Of a DNA stretch of 64,000 nt, positions 8,558-16,246 are shown in pieces. Every line of letters begins with the position of its first letter. Position 1 is the first letter of the stretch. Under the pieces are notes generated by a model. The model did no database searches. It was not told where the DNA came from and was given only the letters and a program-made list of their open reading frames with translations. The position numbers and the translations under genes are program-made. Source of the stretch: JAJXWB01 sp964634325 (GTDB taxonomy: Bacteria; Pseudomonadota; Alphaproteobacteria; Rhizobiales; Beijerinckiaceae); NCBI GenBank assembly GCA_964634325.1, contig CAZWJF010000014.1, positions 1-64,000 on the forward strand, in the 5' to 3' direction.

Positions 8558-9214
8558 ATGAAATCCCTGGCCTTGCTCGCCGCGCTCAGCGGCTTCGTCT
8601 CGATCGTCGCCTTCGAGGCGGGCGTCTGGGCGCTCGCCGCGCCGACCAAGGCGCTGACCACGATTTTGATCATCGCCTACGCATGGACGCGCGGCGCAAC
8701 CGATCAATATGCTCGGGCGATCCTCGCCGGCCTCGCGCTGTCGCTCGCCGGCGACATCTTTCTGCTGTGGCCGCGCAGCGGGTTCATGCCCGGGCTCGTC
8801 AGTTTCCTGCTCGCGCATCTCGCCTATCTCTTTGCTTTCTCGGACAGGCTGAAGCATGGCTTCGCGCTAGCGCCGGTCGCGGCGTATGGCGCGTTCACAG
8901 CGTTGATGCTGATCGTGCTGTGGCCGAAGATTCCGGATGCGCTGCATGCGCCTGTCGCCGTTTACGTGCTGGCGTTGGCGGCCATGGCGGCGATGGCCGC
9001 CTCGCGGGCGACCCGATTGCACAAGGATGCGCCCGAGATGGCGGCTGGCGCATTGACGGCTGCGGTCGGCGCCGGTCTGTTCGTCGTGTCGGATACAACG
9101 CTGGCGTTCAACAAGTTCGCCGGGCCGCTGCCGCTGTCTGCGGTCTGGACGCTCACGACCTATTGGCTCGCGCAGTGGCTGATCGCTTCGTCCGTGCGGG
9201 CTCAGGCGCGCTGA
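8558..9214 (+). CDS. YhhN/TMEM86-family membrane protein (lysoplasmalogenase-like)
   Basis: An inner-membrane protein of 218 residues with about seven or eight hydrophobic helices. The conserved family pattern is seen in APTKALTT, SLAGDIFLLWP and GLFVVSDTTLAFNKF. Characterised relatives hydrolyse the vinyl-ether bond of lysoplasmalogens; the activity here is inferred. It starts 28 bases after the CoA-transferase. Its 3' end overlaps the convergent LysR gene by 62 bases. Confidence 0.82.
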   Translation: MKSLALLAALSGFVSIVAFEAGVWALAAPTKALTTILIIAYAWTRGATDQYARAILAGLALSLAGDIFLLWPRSGFMPGLVSFLLAHLAYLFAFSDRLKHGFALAPVAAYGAFTALMLIVLWPKIPDALHAPVAVYVLALAAMAAMAASRATRLHKDAPEMAAGALTAAVGAGLFVVSDTTLAFNKFAGPLPLSAVWTLTTYWLAQWLIASSVRAQAR

Positions 9215-10469
9215 CTCCCGGTTTCGCCTTCGCCGCGCCGGACGATCCGTCGAGTTCGGCGCAAGCGGTCCGGATATGGCTCATCAGCAATTCGTGTGTG
9301 GCTGTCGGCCGCCAGCCCTGACGGATCGTCAGGCCGATGGACCGCGCGCTGCCCGGCGTCTCGACCGGCAGCGGCGCAAGCAAGCCGAGGGATTGCTCCG
9401 TCACGATCTGGTGCGCGGAAATCATCGTCAGCCGATCCGAACGCAACAGCGCGCCGCGCACCATGATGAGCGAGCTCGTTTCGATCAGACCCGGCAGTCG
9501 ATCGCGCTCCTGCGGCGAAAACATCGCTTCGAAATAGGCGCGCGTCGGCGCGCCTTGCGGCGAGACGACCCAGGGGTAGGCCATGAGATCGGCCGCGCAG
9601 ATCCTCGATTGCGCAAACAGCGGATGGCCGACGCGCGCGACCACCGCCAGCCTGTCCTCGAACAAGGCGATCTGTTCGACATCCTCGATCGGCGCGGGAT
9701 CGCGCAGGGCGCCGATCAGCATGTCGATCTCGCCATTGCGCAACCCGTGGAGCAGGTCGCGATAGGGCCCGTCGACGACGCGCACGAGCGCGTTGGGCCG
9801 GTCGCGCATCAGCCGGTCGATCGCTTCCGGCAGGACGTGGCTGCGGGCGAGCGGCATGGCGCCGACCACGACGCGACCGGAATCGCCGCCCGACAATTCC
9901 CCGACCTCCGCGAAGCCGTGTTCGATTTCGACGAAGGCTAGACGCGCCTGTTGCGCGAGAAATTGCGCGGAGCGCGTCAGTTCGATGCCGTGCGTCGCCG
10001 CTTCGAACAGGGGCACGCCGGCCAGCCGCTCGAGCTCCTTGGCCGCGCGATGAACGGAGGGTTGCGACAGGCCGATGGTGCGCGCGGCGAGGCTGAAATT
10101 GCCGGCGGCGGAAACCGCGATCAGCGCGCGCAATTGCGCCACGGTGATCAAGCGGTCGAGTTCAGGCGCGGCGCGGCCGCGGCCCGCAGCGCGGGCGATT
10201 TCGCGCGCGCCGGCGCGCAGGAATTCGAGCGCGCGCGCCGCCCGCGCGCAGAACAGCCTGCCGGCGGGCGTCACCGCCATGCCGTCTGGCCCGTGCTCGA
10301 ACAGCGAAGCGCCGAGCCGCGCCTCCAGCTTGTCCACGGCCTGGGTGATCGCCGGTTGCGACAGATGAATCCGTTCGGCGGCGCGGGAAACGCTGCGCGT
10401 CTCCGCGACCATGCAGACCGCGCGCAAATGCCTGAGGTTCGGTATCTCGGACCTGTCGGCCTCCGCCAT
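9153..10469 (-). CDS. LysR-type regulator with two tandem N-terminal DNA-binding domains
   Basis: A 438-residue LysR-family regulator, against about 300 for the norm. Residues 11-70 form one winged-helix domain (SVSRAAERIHLSQPAITQ) and residues 110-168 a second (FSLAARTIGLSQPSVHR). A standard effector-binding domain follows at about 197-400, then an Ala/Lys-rich tail. It is divergent from galC-galD, the classic layout for a LysR activator of the adjacent catabolic genes, so it probably controls them (inference). The ATG at 10469 follows GGGAGGGG. The double domain is in one uninterrupted frame, so it is not an assembly artefact of two genes. Confidence 0.9.
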   Translation of the reverse strand: MAEADRSEIPNLRHLRAVCMVAETRSVSRAAERIHLSQPAITQAVDKLEARLGASLFEHGPDGMAVTPAGRLFCARAARALEFLRAGAREIARAAGRGRAAPELDRLITVAQLRALIAVSAAGNFSLAARTIGLSQPSVHRAAKELERLAGVPLFEAATHGIELTRSAQFLAQQARLAFVEIEHGFAEVGELSGGDSGRVVVGAMPLARSHVLPEAIDRLMRDRPNALVRVVDGPYRDLLHGLRNGEIDMLIGALRDPAPIEDVEQIALFEDRLAVVARVGHPLFAQSRICAADLMAYPWVVSPQGAPTRAYFEAMFSPQERDRLPGLIETSSLIMVRGALLRSDRLTMISAHQIVTEQSLGLLAPLPVETPGSARSIGLTIRQGWRPTATHELLMSHIRTACAELDGSSGAAKAKPGVSAPEPARTKRSATARANRS

Positions 10470-10492
10470 CTGTTCGGCCCCTCCCTTCCGAC

Positions 10493-10512
10493 ACTATAGC
10501 CAGAACTTATGT
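10493..10512. promoter_or_regulatory. Possible LysR-type binding dyad
   Basis: An imperfect dyad (ACTATAG ... CTTATGT, only partly symmetric) lies in the 143-base divergent region between the LysR gene and galC, about 25 bases from the LysR start codon. LysR regulators usually bind T-N11-A dyads at this kind of place. The match is weak and noted only because position and AT content fit. Confidence 0.25.
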
Positions 10513-10612
10513 CTTTGCGGAGAGTTTGAAATGGCCGCGCCCTCGGGCCGCCCGATAATGCGCCAAAATCTTCAATTTGCAGGCGGCCAGCGCCGCGCCG
10601 GGGAAGGAAAAC

Positions 10613-11284
10613 ATGCCGATCGTCCGAACGAAAATCGAACGCGCCGACCCCGCCGTCATCGCCGGCCTCGCCGAATGCGGCGTCGCCACCGTGCACGAGG
10701 CGCAGGGGCGCACCGGACTGCTGGCGTCCCACATGCGGCCGATCTATCGCGGCGCGAAGATCGCGGCCTCAGCCGTCACCGTTTCCGTGCCGCCGGCGGA
10801 CAATTGGATGATCCATGTCGCGGTGGAGCAGATGCAAAAGGGCGACGTCATGGTCGTCTCGCCCTTCTCGCCGTCCGACGCCGGCTATTTCGGCGATCTT
10901 CTCGCGGGCTCGGTGATGGCGCGCGGCGGCGTCGGTCTGATCATCGACGCGGGCGTGCGCGACGTCGCCGATCTCACCGAGATGAAATTTCCGGTGTGGT
11001 CCAAGGCGATCTGCGCGCAAGGCACGGTGAAGGAAACGCTCGGCGATGTGAACATTCCGATCGTCTGCGCCGGCGCGATCATCAATCCCGGCGACGTGAT
11101 GGTGGCCGACGACGACGGCGTGTGCGTGGTCAAACGCGAGGAAGCCGCCGACGTCCTGAAGAAGGCGCAGGCGCGCATCGCCAACGAAGGCGAGAAACGC
11201 GAGAAGCTGAACGCCGGAGTCCTCGGCCTCGACCTCTACAAGATGCGCGAGGCGCTCGCCGCCAAAGGCCTCAAATATGTCTGA
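10613..11284 (+). CDS. galC: 4-carboxy-4-hydroxy-2-oxoadipate aldolase / oxaloacetate decarboxylase
   Basis: RraA-like class II aldolase (223 residues), predicted to cleave 4-carboxy-4-hydroxy-2-oxoadipate to pyruvate and oxaloacetate in gallate and protocatechuate 4,5-cleavage. Key stretches are ATVHEAQGRTGLL, the GDLLAGSVMARGGVGLI loop and DAGVRDVADL with the Arg-Asp pair that binds substrate and metal. The ATG at 10613 has GAAGGA before it. The partner tautomerase overlaps its 3' end by 8 bases. No ring-cleaving dioxygenase is seen in this window. Also known as ligK or proA. Confidence 0.87.
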   Translation: MPIVRTKIERADPAVIAGLAECGVATVHEAQGRTGLLASHMRPIYRGAKIAASAVTVSVPPADNWMIHVAVEQMQKGDVMVVSPFSPSDAGYFGDLLAGSVMARGGVGLIIDAGVRDVADLTEMKFPVWSKAICAQGTVKETLGDVNIPIVCAGAIINPGDVMVADDDGVCVVKREEAADVLKKAQARIANEGEKREKLNAGVLGLDLYKMREALAAKGLKYV

Positions 11285-12332
11285 GGGCGTCCGCTGCATG
11301 TGGATGCGCGGCGGCACCTCCAAGGGCGGGTACTTTCTCGCTGAAGACCTGCCGCGCGACGTTGCCGCGCGCGACGCGTTTCTACTGGGCATGATGGGCT
11401 CGCCCGACAAGCGGCAGATCGACGGCATGGGCGGCGCCGATCCGCTGACGTCCAAGATCGCTGTGGTGAAGAAATCGGAGCGCCCGGGCGTCGACGTCGA
11501 CTACCTCTTCCTGCAAGCCTTCGTCGACAAGCCGATCATCACGGACGCGCAGAATTGCGGGAACATTCTGGTCGGCGTCGGGCCGTTCGCGATCGAGCGC
11601 GGACTAGTGAAGCCAACGGGCGACGAGACGCAGGTCGTCATCTACATGGAGAACACCGGGCAGATCGCGGTCGCCAATGTCCGAACGCCCGGCGGCGGCA
11701 TGCCGACCTACAAGGGCGATCGCGCGATCGACGGCGTGCCCGGGACCGCGAGCCCGATTCCGATCGAATTCCGCGATACGGCGGGCTCCTCCTGCGGCGC
11801 GTTGCTGCCGACCGGACATGCTTTCGATGTGATCGACGGCGTCGAATGCACGCTGATCGACAACGGCATGCCGGTCGTGGTGATGCGGGCAGCCGATCTC
11901 GGGATCACAGGCGCCGAAACGCGCGACGAACTCGACGCGCATACGGAGCTGAAGAAAAAGCTCGAGTCGATCCGCCTGCAGGCGGGGCCGATGATGAACC
12001 TCGGCGACGTCAAGGACGCCTCCGTGCCGAAGATGACTCTCGTCAGCGCGCCGCGCGCGGGCGGGGCGATCTCGACCCGCACCTTCATTCCACACCGCTG
12101 CCACGCCTCGATCGGCGTGCTCGGCGCGGTCAGCGTCGCGTCGGCCTGCATGATCGAGGGCTCGCCAGCGGCCTCGCTCGCGAACATTCCGGCCGGCGAT
12201 CCGAAGGTTTTGGACATCGAACATCCGACCGGGGCCTCGACGATTCGCGTGACAGGTTCCGGCCCGAGCGCGACGGCGGCGGTGGTGCTGACGGCGCGCA
12301 AGCTGTTCGACGGAATCGTGTTCGCGCCGTAG
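11277..12332 (+). CDS. galD: 4-oxalomesaconate tautomerase (PrpF family)
   Basis: PrpF-family isomerase (351 residues) that converts the keto and enol forms of 4-oxalomesaconate, upstream of hydration and GalC cleavage. Evidence: RCMWMRGGTSKGGYF at the N-terminus, NCGNILVGVGPFAIE with the family cysteine, SSCGALLPTG with the second cysteine, and FIPHRCHASIGVLGA. PrpF proteins also isomerise 2-methylaconitate, but pairing with galC favours the gallate/protocatechuate role. It overlaps galC by 8 bases, so translation is coupled. It converges on the helicase gene. Confidence 0.87.
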   Translation: MSEGVRCMWMRGGTSKGGYFLAEDLPRDVAARDAFLLGMMGSPDKRQIDGMGGADPLTSKIAVVKKSERPGVDVDYLFLQAFVDKPIITDAQNCGNILVGVGPFAIERGLVKPTGDETQVVIYMENTGQIAVANVRTPGGGMPTYKGDRAIDGVPGTASPIPIEFRDTAGSSCGALLPTGHAFDVIDGVECTLIDNGMPVVVMRAADLGITGAETRDELDAHTELKKKLESIRLQAGPMMNLGDVKDASVPKMTLVSAPRAGGAISTRTFIPHRCHASIGVLGAVSVASACMIEGSPAASLANIPAGDPKVLDIEHPTGASTIRVTGSGPSATAAVVLTARKLFDGIVFAP

Positions 12333-12353
12333 TTGACGGCGACTATTTGGCCG

Positions 12354-14117
12354 TCACCCGTCTGCGCCGGCGCGCTTCTTGTGGTCCTTTTTCTTCTTCT
12401 TGATCTTCTGCTTGCCCGGCGCCGCGCCGTCCTGCGGCGGCTGCGGCGGCCCTGCGCGCTTCTCGAACTGCTTTTTCTTCGGGCGCTCGCGTTCGCCGCC
12501 GCCGGCGTCCATGCGTTCGACGCGCACCTGATCGCCGCCGGGGCGGCGCATGCCGATCAGGAAATCGTGCGCGACCGATTCGGCGATCTCGAATTGCGTC
12601 TCGTGATCGTAGATGCGGATGACGCCGATGTCCTGGCGCGTGACATTGCCCTTGCGGCAAAGCATCGGGAGAATCCACTTGGGATCGGCGTTGCGCTTGC
12701 GGCCGATGTCCATGCGGAACCAGACCGCGTCCGGCATGGCGCGCGGGCCCTTGGGAACGCGCGCAGGCGCACCGGCGCGCGGCTCGAAGGACGGCGGCGG
12801 CATCTGCGCCTGCGGCGCCTCGATATCCTCGACGCCCGGCAGGCGCGCACGATACAGGCGCACGAGCGCGGCGGCGATTTCTTCCGGCGCGCGTTCGGCC
12901 AGCAACTGGCGGCCGAGCGCCAAGTCTTCCGCCGAGGCCTCCTCGGTCAATGCAGGATCGCGCAGCATGCGCTGGCGATCGAGTTCGCCGATTTCGTCTG
13001 ATGTCGGCGGACCGCCCCATTGCGCCTGCACGCCGGCGATGGCGAGCAATTGCGCGGCGCGGCGCTCGCGCGAACGCGGCGCGAGCAAAGCGCTCACGCC
13101 CTTGCGGCCGGCGCGGCCTGTGCGCCCGCTGCGATGCTGCAACGTCTCCGCGTCGGTCGGCAGTTCCGCGTGGATGACGAGATCGCAATTGGGCAGGTCG
13201 ATGCCGCGCGCCGCGACGTCGGTGGCGACGCACACGCGCGCCCGGCCGTCGCGCAAGGCCTGCATCGCGCGATTGCGTTCGTGCTGGCTGAGTTCGCCCG
13301 ACAGCAGCACCGCTGAAAAGCCGCGCTCCTGCAACGTCGCCTGCAGGTGGCGCACCGCCTCGCGCGTGTTGCAGAACACCATCGCCGTCTGCGCTTCGAC
13401 AAAGCGCAGCAGATTGACGACGGCGTGTTCGATCTCCTTCGGCGCCACGCGGATCGCGCGATATTCGATGTCGGCGTGGCCGCTCGCGCCGCCCTCGACC
13501 TCGATGCGCAAGGCGTCGCGCTGATACCTGCGCGCAAGCGCGACGATGCCCTTGGGCATGGTGGCGGAGAACAAGAGCGTGCGCCGCGTCGGCGGCGTCG
13601 CCTCGAGGATGAATTCGAGATCCTCGCGAAAGCCGAGATCGAGCATTTCGTCGGCCTCGTCGAGCACGATCGCCGCAAGCGCGGACAGGTCGAGGCCGCG
13701 CCGCTCGATGTGGTCGCGCAGGCGCCCGGGCGTGCCGACCACGATATGCGCGCCGGCCTCCAGCTTGCGCCGCTCCTGGCGCGGGTCCATGCCGCCGACG
13801 CAGGCGACGATGCGGGCGCCGGCGTATTGGTAGAGCCACATCAATTCGCGCTCGACCTGCAAGGCGAGTTCGCGCGTGGGCGCGATCACGAGCGCGAGCG
13901 GCGCGCCCGCCGTCGCGAAGGTTTCGTTGCCGCCGAGCAGGGTCGGCGCCATGGCGAGACCGTAGGCGACCGTCTTGCCTGAGCCGGTGCGGGCGGAGAC
14001 GATGACGTCGCGATCGGCGGGGGCTTCCAGGACGGCCGATTGAACGGCGGTCGCTTCCGAATAATTGCGTTCGCTGAGGGCGCGGGACAGCGCGGGACTG
14101 GCGATGGAGAATGTCAC
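12354..14117 (-). CDS. DEAD-box RNA helicase with DbpA-type RNA-binding domain
   Basis: ATP-dependent RNA helicase of 587 residues, likely in ribosome assembly or cold-shock RNA remodelling. Motifs in order: SARTGSGKT (41-49, Walker A), PTREL, TPGR, DEAD (153-156), SAT (184-186), then the helicase C-terminal half with ATDVAARGIDLP and HRSGRTGRAGRKG. Around 465-535 (VWFRMDIGRKRNADPKWILP) is a DbpA/CsdA-type RNA-binding domain. It ends in a Lys-rich tail (GKQKIKKKKKDHKKR). The dbpA/csdA/deaD assignment is left open. Confidence 0.92.
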   Translation of the reverse strand: MTFSIASPALSRALSERNYSEATAVQSAVLEAPADRDVIVSARTGSGKTVAYGLAMAPTLLGGNETFATAGAPLALVIAPTRELALQVERELMWLYQYAGARIVACVGGMDPRQERRKLEAGAHIVVGTPGRLRDHIERRGLDLSALAAIVLDEADEMLDLGFREDLEFILEATPPTRRTLLFSATMPKGIVALARRYQRDALRIEVEGGASGHADIEYRAIRVAPKEIEHAVVNLLRFVEAQTAMVFCNTREAVRHLQATLQERGFSAVLLSGELSQHERNRAMQALRDGRARVCVATDVAARGIDLPNCDLVIHAELPTDAETLQHRSGRTGRAGRKGVSALLAPRSRERRAAQLLAIAGVQAQWGGPPTSDEIGELDRQRMLRDPALTEEASAEDLALGRQLLAERAPEEIAAALVRLYRARLPGVEDIEAPQAQMPPPSFEPRAGAPARVPKGPRAMPDAVWFRMDIGRKRNADPKWILPMLCRKGNVTRQDIGVIRIYDHETQFEIAESVAHDFLIGMRRPGGDQVRVERMDAGGGERERPKKKQFEKRAGPPQPPQDGAAPGKQKIKKKKKDHKKRAGADG

Positions 14118-14338
14118 GAAAATTCCTGAAGCCCGGCGCGGGCCGTTGCGACGGCCGTGGATCGGGCGCCGAACTCGGGCGTTCCATACGACATCGACGC
14201 CCGCAAGGCCAATCGCGGCTTTGAAAGCGACGCAGACGCGCCCTGCGTCGCAAGCAACCCATGCGTGCTAAGGATTGTCGATCGACGCGCTGTCAGACCG
14301 CCGACGGTCGCATCGGCCCCGCAGTGGAAAGAGATTGC

Positions 14339-15196
14339 ATGAGCAGAACCGCCCTCCCCGCGATTGTCGCGACGCTCGCCGATCTCGATGCGGTCGAGAC
14401 CGCTTCGACGCGTCACGAAACGCCATGCGGCGCGGGCAAGATGATCTGGCGCAGCTGGGGAGACGGCGCGCCGGTCGTGCTCGTGCATGGCGGTTCGGGA
14501 AGCTGGGCGCATTGGGCGCGCAACATTCGCGCGCTGCTCGATCAGGGACGCAAGGTGTACGCCTGCGACCTGCCGGGCTGCGGCGAATCCGACCGACCGC
14601 CGATTGGCGAGGACGGCGACGCCCTGCCGCCGTGGATCGAAGAAGGCGTTTCCGCGCTCGGGCTCGAGCGCTTCGATCTCGTCGGCTTTTCCTTCGGCGC
14701 GATGGTCAGCGGTTTTTACGCTGCGCGCTATCCTGAACGGGTGCGGAGACTCGTGCTCGTCGGCGCGCCGGCGCTCAGCGAAAAGCCCGGCGCGAAGATC
14801 GCGCTCCAGGAATGGTTGCGCCTGCCCGACGGACCGCAGCGCGAGGCGGCGTTCCGGCACAATCTGCGGCTTCTGATGCTGGCCAACGATTCGAGCATCG
14901 ACGCTCTGTCGCTCGAACTCTATGTGCGATGCCTGAAGCAGGACCGTCTGACCAAGCGCCGCATCGCGCGCACTGATATTCTGCTGCGCACCATGCCGAG
15001 CGTTTCCTGTCCGGTGTTCGCGACATGGGGGGCGGAAGACGTTCTCGCGCGCGGCCGGTTCGACGTGCTTGAGGCGGGGCTGCGGCGCGCGAAGGATTTT
15101 CGCGAGTTGAAGCTGATCCCGCACGCGGGCCATTGGGCGCAATTCGAGGCGCCGGATGTCTTCGACGCCATGCTGCGGGGATGGCTGGCCGCCTGA
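14339..15196 (+). CDS. Alpha/beta hydrolase
   Basis: Alpha/beta-fold hydrolase of 285 residues, substrate unknown. The oxyanion segment LVHGGSGSWAHW, the nucleophile elbow GFSFGAM (Ser in the centre), an acid in FATWGAEDVLARG and the histidine in IPHAGHWAQFE are all present, so it should be active. The ATG at 14339 has GGAAAGAG upstream; the 26-codon extension before it reads as non-protein. The 221 bases between the helicase start and this gene show no other feature. Confidence 0.85.
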   Translation: MSRTALPAIVATLADLDAVETASTRHETPCGAGKMIWRSWGDGAPVVLVHGGSGSWAHWARNIRALLDQGRKVYACDLPGCGESDRPPIGEDGDALPPWIEEGVSALGLERFDLVGFSFGAMVSGFYAARYPERVRRLVLVGAPALSEKPGAKIALQEWLRLPDGPQREAAFRHNLRLLMLANDSSIDALSLELYVRCLKQDRLTKRRIARTDILLRTMPSVSCPVFATWGAEDVLARGRFDVLEAGLRRAKDFRELKLIPHAGHWAQFEAPDVFDAMLRGWLAA

Positions 15197-15337
15197 ACCG
15201 CTATCTCGGCGCGCGTCCAATCTGCGTCCGTGCAAATGGCCGCCCGTCGAAATCCGCATGGCGGCGACCGCGACAAACCGCGAAACGGACCTATATGCTC
15301 CGCACACATCCCGCGAACGCCAAGCCGGAGCCGCGAC

Positions 15338-16222
15338 ATGACCGACACGAAGGAATACACGCCGCCCAAAGTCTGGACCTGGGACAAGGCGAGCGGCGGA
15401 CGTTTCGCCAACATCAACCGTCCGATCGCCGGCCCGACGCACGACAAGGAATTGCCGGTTGGCAAGCATCCGCTGCAGCTCTATTCGCTCGGCACGCCCA
15501 ACGGCCAGAAGGTCACCATCATGCTGGAGGAGCTGCTGGCGGCCGGGCACAGCGGCGCGGACTACGACGCGTGGCTGATCAACATCGGCGAAGGCGACCA
15601 GTTCTCGAGCGGCTTCGTCGCGATCAATCCCAATTCAAAGATCCCGGCGCTGGTCGACCACAGCGAGCCAAAACCCGTCCGCATTTTCGAATCCGGCGCG
15701 ATCCTGGTCTATCTCGCGGAGAAGTTCGGCGCCTTCCTGCCGACAGAGCGCGCGGCGCGCGCGGAATGCCTGTCGTGGCTGTTCTGGCAGATGGGCGCGA
15801 CGCCCTTCCTCGGCGGCGGCTTCGGCCACTTCTACGCCTACGCGCCCGAGAAGATCGAATACGCCATCAATCGCTACGCGATGGAGGTGAAGCGGCAGCT
15901 CGACGTGCTCGATCGTCGTCTTGCGGAAAGCGAATATCTGGCGGGGCCTGACTACACGATCGCCGACATGGCAGTCTGGCCCTGGTACGGCGGGATGGTG
16001 AAATCCAACCAGTACGGAGCGGCAGAGTTTCTGTCGGTCCACGAATATACGCACGTCATACGCTGGGCGGACCAGCTCGCCGCGCGGCCGGCGGTCAAAC
16101 GCGGACGCATCGTCAATCGCACGCAAGGCGAATTGTCGGCGCAACTGCGCGAACGACACGCCGCCTCGGACTTCGAGACGAAGACGCAGGACAAGATCGA
16201 GGCGCAGAAGGCGGACGCCTGA
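15338..16222 (+). CDS. yghU: Glutathione S-transferase-like protein, YghU family
   Basis: A 294-residue GST-superfamily protein of the YghU/Nu class, which binds two glutathiones and has disulfide-bond reductase activity in E. coli. The long N-terminal extension (KVWTWDKASGGRFANINRP), the thioredoxin-like LYSLGTPNGQKVTIMLEE, INPNSKIPALVD and ESGAILVYLAEKFG are characteristic. The ATG at 15338 was chosen because homology begins at once after it (TDTKEYTPPKVWTWD). Confidence 0.88.
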   Translation: MTDTKEYTPPKVWTWDKASGGRFANINRPIAGPTHDKELPVGKHPLQLYSLGTPNGQKVTIMLEELLAAGHSGADYDAWLINIGEGDQFSSGFVAINPNSKIPALVDHSEPKPVRIFESGAILVYLAEKFGAFLPTERAARAECLSWLFWQMGATPFLGGGFGHFYAYAPEKIEYAINRYAMEVKRQLDVLDRRLAESEYLAGPDYTIADMAVWPWYGGMVKSNQYGAAEFLSVHEYTHVIRWADQLAARPAVKRGRIVNRTQGELSAQLRERHAASDFETKTQDKIEAQKADA

Positions 16223-16246
16223 ACGGCGCCCGCCCTTGCCGAACCG

